Shown: in pieces, positions 61,752 through 64,000 of the stretch
How the letters are laid out: each line of letters starts with the position of its first letter
Numbering within the stretch: the stretch's first letter is position 1
DNA from: Mycobacterium deserti
GTDB lineage: Bacteria > Actinomycetota > Actinomycetes > Mycobacteriales > Mycobacteriaceae
NCBI RefSeq assembly: GCF_025345615.1
Contig: NZ_JAODWD010000006.1
Span: 1-64,000, forward strand
Direction of reading: 5' to 3'
Length of the DNA stretch: 64,000 nt
Program-made: the position numbers and the translations under genes
The notes under the pieces: generated by a model
The model's input: only the letters and a program-made list of their open reading frames with translations
What the model was told of the DNA's origin: nothing
The model's database searches: none

Positions 61752-62871
61752 CTGGTTCAGCCTCGACATCATCTACTACCCGGTGTCGGCGATCATGTGG
61801 GTCTGGTACAAGGCGTTCGCCTTCCTCCTCGGGCCCGACAACTTCTTCGCCTGGGCGCTGTCGGTGATGTTCCTCGTGTTCACGCTGCGCGCGATCCTCT
61901 ACAAGCCGTTCGTCCGGCAGATCCGCACCACGCGGCAGATGCAGGAGTTGCAGCCGCAGATCAAGGCCTTGCAAAAGAAGTACGGCAAGGACCGCCAGCG
62001 CATGGCGTTGGAGATGCAGAAGCTGCAACGCGAACACGGCTTTAACCCGATCCTCGGCTGCCTACCGATGCTCGCCCAGATCCCGGTGTTCCTCGGGCTT
62101 TATCACGTGCTGATGTCCTTCAACCGAACCCAGACCGGCATCGGCCGGCTCGGCCTGTCGGTAGAGGAGAACAGGTCGCTCGGCAACTACGTGTTCAGCG
62201 CGACCGACGTGGGGCACTTCCTGGACGCCCACCTGTTCGGCGCACCGCTGGGCGCCACCATGATTCAGCAGCACGGGCTCGAGGCGTTCACCGAATTCCA
62301 CCGGCCCGCGGTGATCGCGGTCGGTGTGCCGTTCATGATCCTGGCCGGCGTCGCGACCTACTTCAACAGCAGGGCGTCGGTGGCGCGGCAGAGTCCGGAA
62401 GCGGCGGCCAACCCCCAGACCGCGATGATGAACAAGCTGGCGCTGTACGTCTTCCCGCTCGGCGTTGTCGTCGGCGGCCCGTTCCTGCCGCTGGCGGTGA
62501 TCATGTACTGGCTCGCCAACAACATCTGGACGTTCGGTCAGCAGCACTACGTGTTCGGCAAGATCGAAAAAGAGGAAGAAGAGAAGAAGCGCGAAGCTCA
62601 AGAGCGGCGGGCGCAGAACGCACCCCCGCCGGGCGCCAAGCCCAAGAAGCAGCGTTCCAAGACCCAGCCGGCGTCCGCCGAGATCACGTCGAGCGACGGC
62701 AGCGAGGTCAGCGACAGTGCAGCGGACGATTCGGCACTGGACGTGCCACCAGATGCCAAGCCGGCGACGAACAACGGCAACGGCAGGACGACGTCGGGTG
62801 CGGGCAACCGCACACCGCGACCCGGCGCGTCCCCGCGGCCGGGCGCGCGGCCGAAGAAGCGCAAGCGATAA
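61744..62871 (+). CDS. yidC: Membrane protein insertase YidC
   Basis: 375 residues from GTG 61744 (VFNWFSLDIIYYPVSAIMWV). Five transmembrane helices of the YidC/Oxa1 type with the hydrophilic-groove Arg region (LRAILYKPFVRQIRTTRQMQ) and NPILGCLPMLAQIPVFLGLY. A long basic, Pro/Ala/Lys-rich cytosolic tail (about 280-375) may bind ribosomes. It inserts membrane proteins with or without SecYEG. Confidence 0.97.
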   Translation: MFNWFSLDIIYYPVSAIMWVWYKAFAFLLGPDNFFAWALSVMFLVFTLRAILYKPFVRQIRTTRQMQELQPQIKALQKKYGKDRQRMALEMQKLQREHGFNPILGCLPMLAQIPVFLGLYHVLMSFNRTQTGIGRLGLSVEENRSLGNYVFSATDVGHFLDAHLFGAPLGATMIQQHGLEAFTEFHRPAVIAVGVPFMILAGVATYFNSRASVARQSPEAAANPQTAMMNKLALYVFPLGVVVGGPFLPLAVIMYWLANNIWTFGQQHYVFGKIEKEEEEKKREAQERRAQNAPPPGAKPKKQRSKTQPASAEITSSDGSEVSDSAADDSALDVPPDAKPATNNGNGRTTSGAGNRTPRPGASPRPGARPKKRKR

Positions 62872-62907
62872 CCCGGTTCCCCACCGGCGGACGAAAGAGA
62901 GACAGGC

Positions 62908-63462
62908 ATGACAGACGCCGACACGACCGAACGCCTCACGGACGAGGACACGACTTCACCCGACACCGCGACGAGTGCGGAGCCGGGCGAGGAGGACATG
63001 GAGGACCGCCTCGTTGCCGAGGGCGAGATCGCCGGAGACTACCTCGAGGAGTTGTTGGATCTGCTCGACTTCGATGGGGACATTGATCTCGACGTAGAGG
63101 GCGACCGAGCGGTGGTGAGCATCGACGGCGGGACTGATCTGAACAAGCTTGTCGGGCGCAAGGGCGAGGTGCTTGATGCGCTGCAGGAGTTGACTCGGTT
63201 GGCGGTCCACCAGAAGACCGGCGAGCGCAGCCGGCTGATGCTCGACATCGCGCGGTGGCGCCGGCGTCGCCGCGACGAACTGGCCGCGCTGGGCGAGAAG
63301 GTGGCGCGCCGGGTGCTCGAGACCGGGGACCGTGAAGAGCTCGCCCCGATGACGCCCTTCGAGCGCAAGATCGTGCACGACGCGGTGGCCGCTGTGGAGG
63401 GTGTGCACAGCGAGAGCGAGGGCGTGGAGCCGTCGCGCCGCGTCGTCGTGCTGATCGACTGA
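62908..63462 (+). CDS. jag: Jag/KhpB-like RNA-binding protein (KH and R3H domains)
   Basis: 184 residues. Acidic N-terminus, KH domain with LVGRKGEVLDALQELTRLAV, and R3H domain with FERKIVHDAVAAV (R-x3-H). RNA-binding protein linked to YidC operon and cell-wall control in Gram-positives. 36 bp after yidC. Confidence 0.95.
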   Translation: MTDADTTERLTDEDTTSPDTATSAEPGEEDMEDRLVAEGEIAGDYLEELLDLLDFDGDIDLDVEGDRAVVSIDGGTDLNKLVGRKGEVLDALQELTRLAVHQKTGERSRLMLDIARWRRRRRDELAALGEKVARRVLETGDREELAPMTPFERKIVHDAVAAVEGVHSESEGVEPSRRVVVLID

Positions 63463-63519
63463 AGTTACATCTGTGTAGTTCGTGCGCGTCGCCGCTCGGC
63501 GCCCTGGAGTCTTCGAAGG

Positions 63520-64000
63520 ATGTTTCACGTGAAACATGACGAGGTGCCGGCGGCGCCACCGGCGGCCGACGCCTTGTTCGGAGCGCGGGTAGGTGACGCC
63601 CGCAGGTATGCCGAGATCCTGGCCGGGGCCGGCGTCGAACGCGGCCTCATCGGACCGCGTGAAGTCGGCCGTCTCTGGGACCGGCACATCCTCAACAGCG
63701 CCGCCATCGCCGAATTGCTCCAGCCAGACGCCCGAGTTGCCGACATCGGTAGTGGCGCAGGCCTGCCCGGGATACCGTTGGCGATGGCTCGGCCCGACTG
63801 CCGAGTCACGCTCATCGAACCTCTGCTGCGCCGCAGTGACTTCCTGCGCGAAGCCGTCGACGCGCTCGGGCTGAGCGTGACGGTGGTCCGGGGACGAGCG
63901 GAGGATCGCGGGGTGCGGGAACAAGTGGGGGAGGTGGACGCGGTCGTGTCGAGGGCGGTGGCATCGCTCGACAAATTGACGAGTTGGAGCTTGCCGCTGC
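63520..64000 (+). CDS. rsmG: 16S rRNA (guanine527-N7)-methyltransferase RsmG (3' end outside window)
   Basis: Frame from ATG 63520 (MFHVKHDEVPAAPPAADALF) is open to the window edge, 160 codons. The SAM-binding core reads VADIGSGAGLPGIPLAMARP, with VTLIEPLLRRSDFLREA following; the N-terminal RsmG part is GLIGPREVGRLWDRHILNSA. It methylates G527 of 16S rRNA; loss gives low-level streptomycin resistance. The first codons FHVKH are encoded by a parS site. The start at 63520 keeps that element inside the gene; a later start is possible. Confidence 0.95.
   Translation, partial: MFHVKHDEVPAAPPAADALFGARVGDARRYAEILAGAGVERGLIGPREVGRLWDRHILNSAAIAELLQPDARVADIGSGAGLPGIPLAMARPDCRVTLIEPLLRRSDFLREAVDALGLSVTVVRGRAEDRGVREQVGEVDAVVSRAVASLDKLTSWSLPL
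63521..63536. promoter_or_regulatory. parS: parS centromere site
   Basis: TGTTTCACGTGAAACA, a perfect 16-bp palindrome identical to the consensus bound by ParB. It overlaps the second to sixth codons of rsmG, near oriC where parA/parB are normally encoded next (outside the window). Confidence 0.97.

Overview
The window is a piece of a mycobacterial chromosome, most likely a rapidly growing species of the Mycolicibacterium / M. smegmatis group. The evidence is the canonical mycobacterial origin block (jag-yidC-yidD-rnpA-rpmH / dnaA-dnaN-gnd-recF-DUF721-gyrB-gyrA), the pstP-rodA-pbpA-pknA-pknB cell-shape operon, a complete ESX-1 core with espG/espH/espI, whiB6 and espM, and high GC throughout. 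A gnd gene between dnaN and recF, and ESX-1 on the same side of oriC as gyrA and pknB, match the M. smegmatis layout and not that of M. tuberculosis. The sequence runs backwards relative to usual genome numbering, so dnaA is on the minus strand.

Region 1 (1-2.9 kb, plus strand): the end of a large TPR-repeat-region type protein, cut by the left window edge, and an overlapping lipoprotein gene that looks like a membrane-anchored copy of the first protein's C-terminal part. They converge on eccD1, in the accessory part of the ESX-1 locus. Region 2 (2.9-17.1 kb, minus): espG-espH-eccA1-eccB1-eccCa1-eccCb1-PE35-PPE68-esxB-esxA-espI-eccD1, i.e. the secretion machine, its ATPases, its chaperones and its main WXG100/PE/PPE substrates. 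espE and espF are not present upstream of espG. Region 3 (17.1-20.4 kb): a second EspI-like MinD/ParA ATPase, the EspM regulator and whiB6, i.e. the regulatory flank of ESX-1.

Region 4 (20.5-34.8 kb) is accessory and metabolic. It holds a drug-efflux MFS transporter with a divergent TetR, and a VanY-like D,D-carboxypeptidase and a small secreted protein that share a duplicated 60-bp upstream element next to an OmpR/HisKA two-component system. It also holds an EVE protein, a frameshifted pirin gene, GNAT, thioesterase and ferritin-like genes, two flavin/F420-type oxidoreductase genes, a molybdopterin oxidoreductase that faces a TetR gene across a 61-bp near-perfect palindrome, and a DUF7373-type lipoprotein.

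Region 5 (34.9-48.7 kb): tRNA-Leu, then fhaA-fhaB-pstP-rodA-pbpA-pknA-pknB, which couples Ser/Thr phosphorylation to septal and polar peptidoglycan synthesis. It is followed by trpG/pabA, a DUF881 protein, crgA, a PH-domain protein, ppiA, cwsA, and tRNA-Ala and tRNA-Ile with a 37-codon DLW-39-like gene between them. Region 6 (48.7-64 kb): DUF3566, gyrA, gyrB, DUF721, recF, gnd, dnaN, oriC with DnaA boxes, dnaA, then rpmH-rnpA-yidD-yidC-jag in the opposite direction and the 5' part of rsmG, whose start codon abuts a perfect parS site.

I saw no insertion sequence, prophage, CRISPR array or rRNA operon. Gene comparisons with M. tuberculosis and M. smegmatis are from memory of the families; no database search was run.
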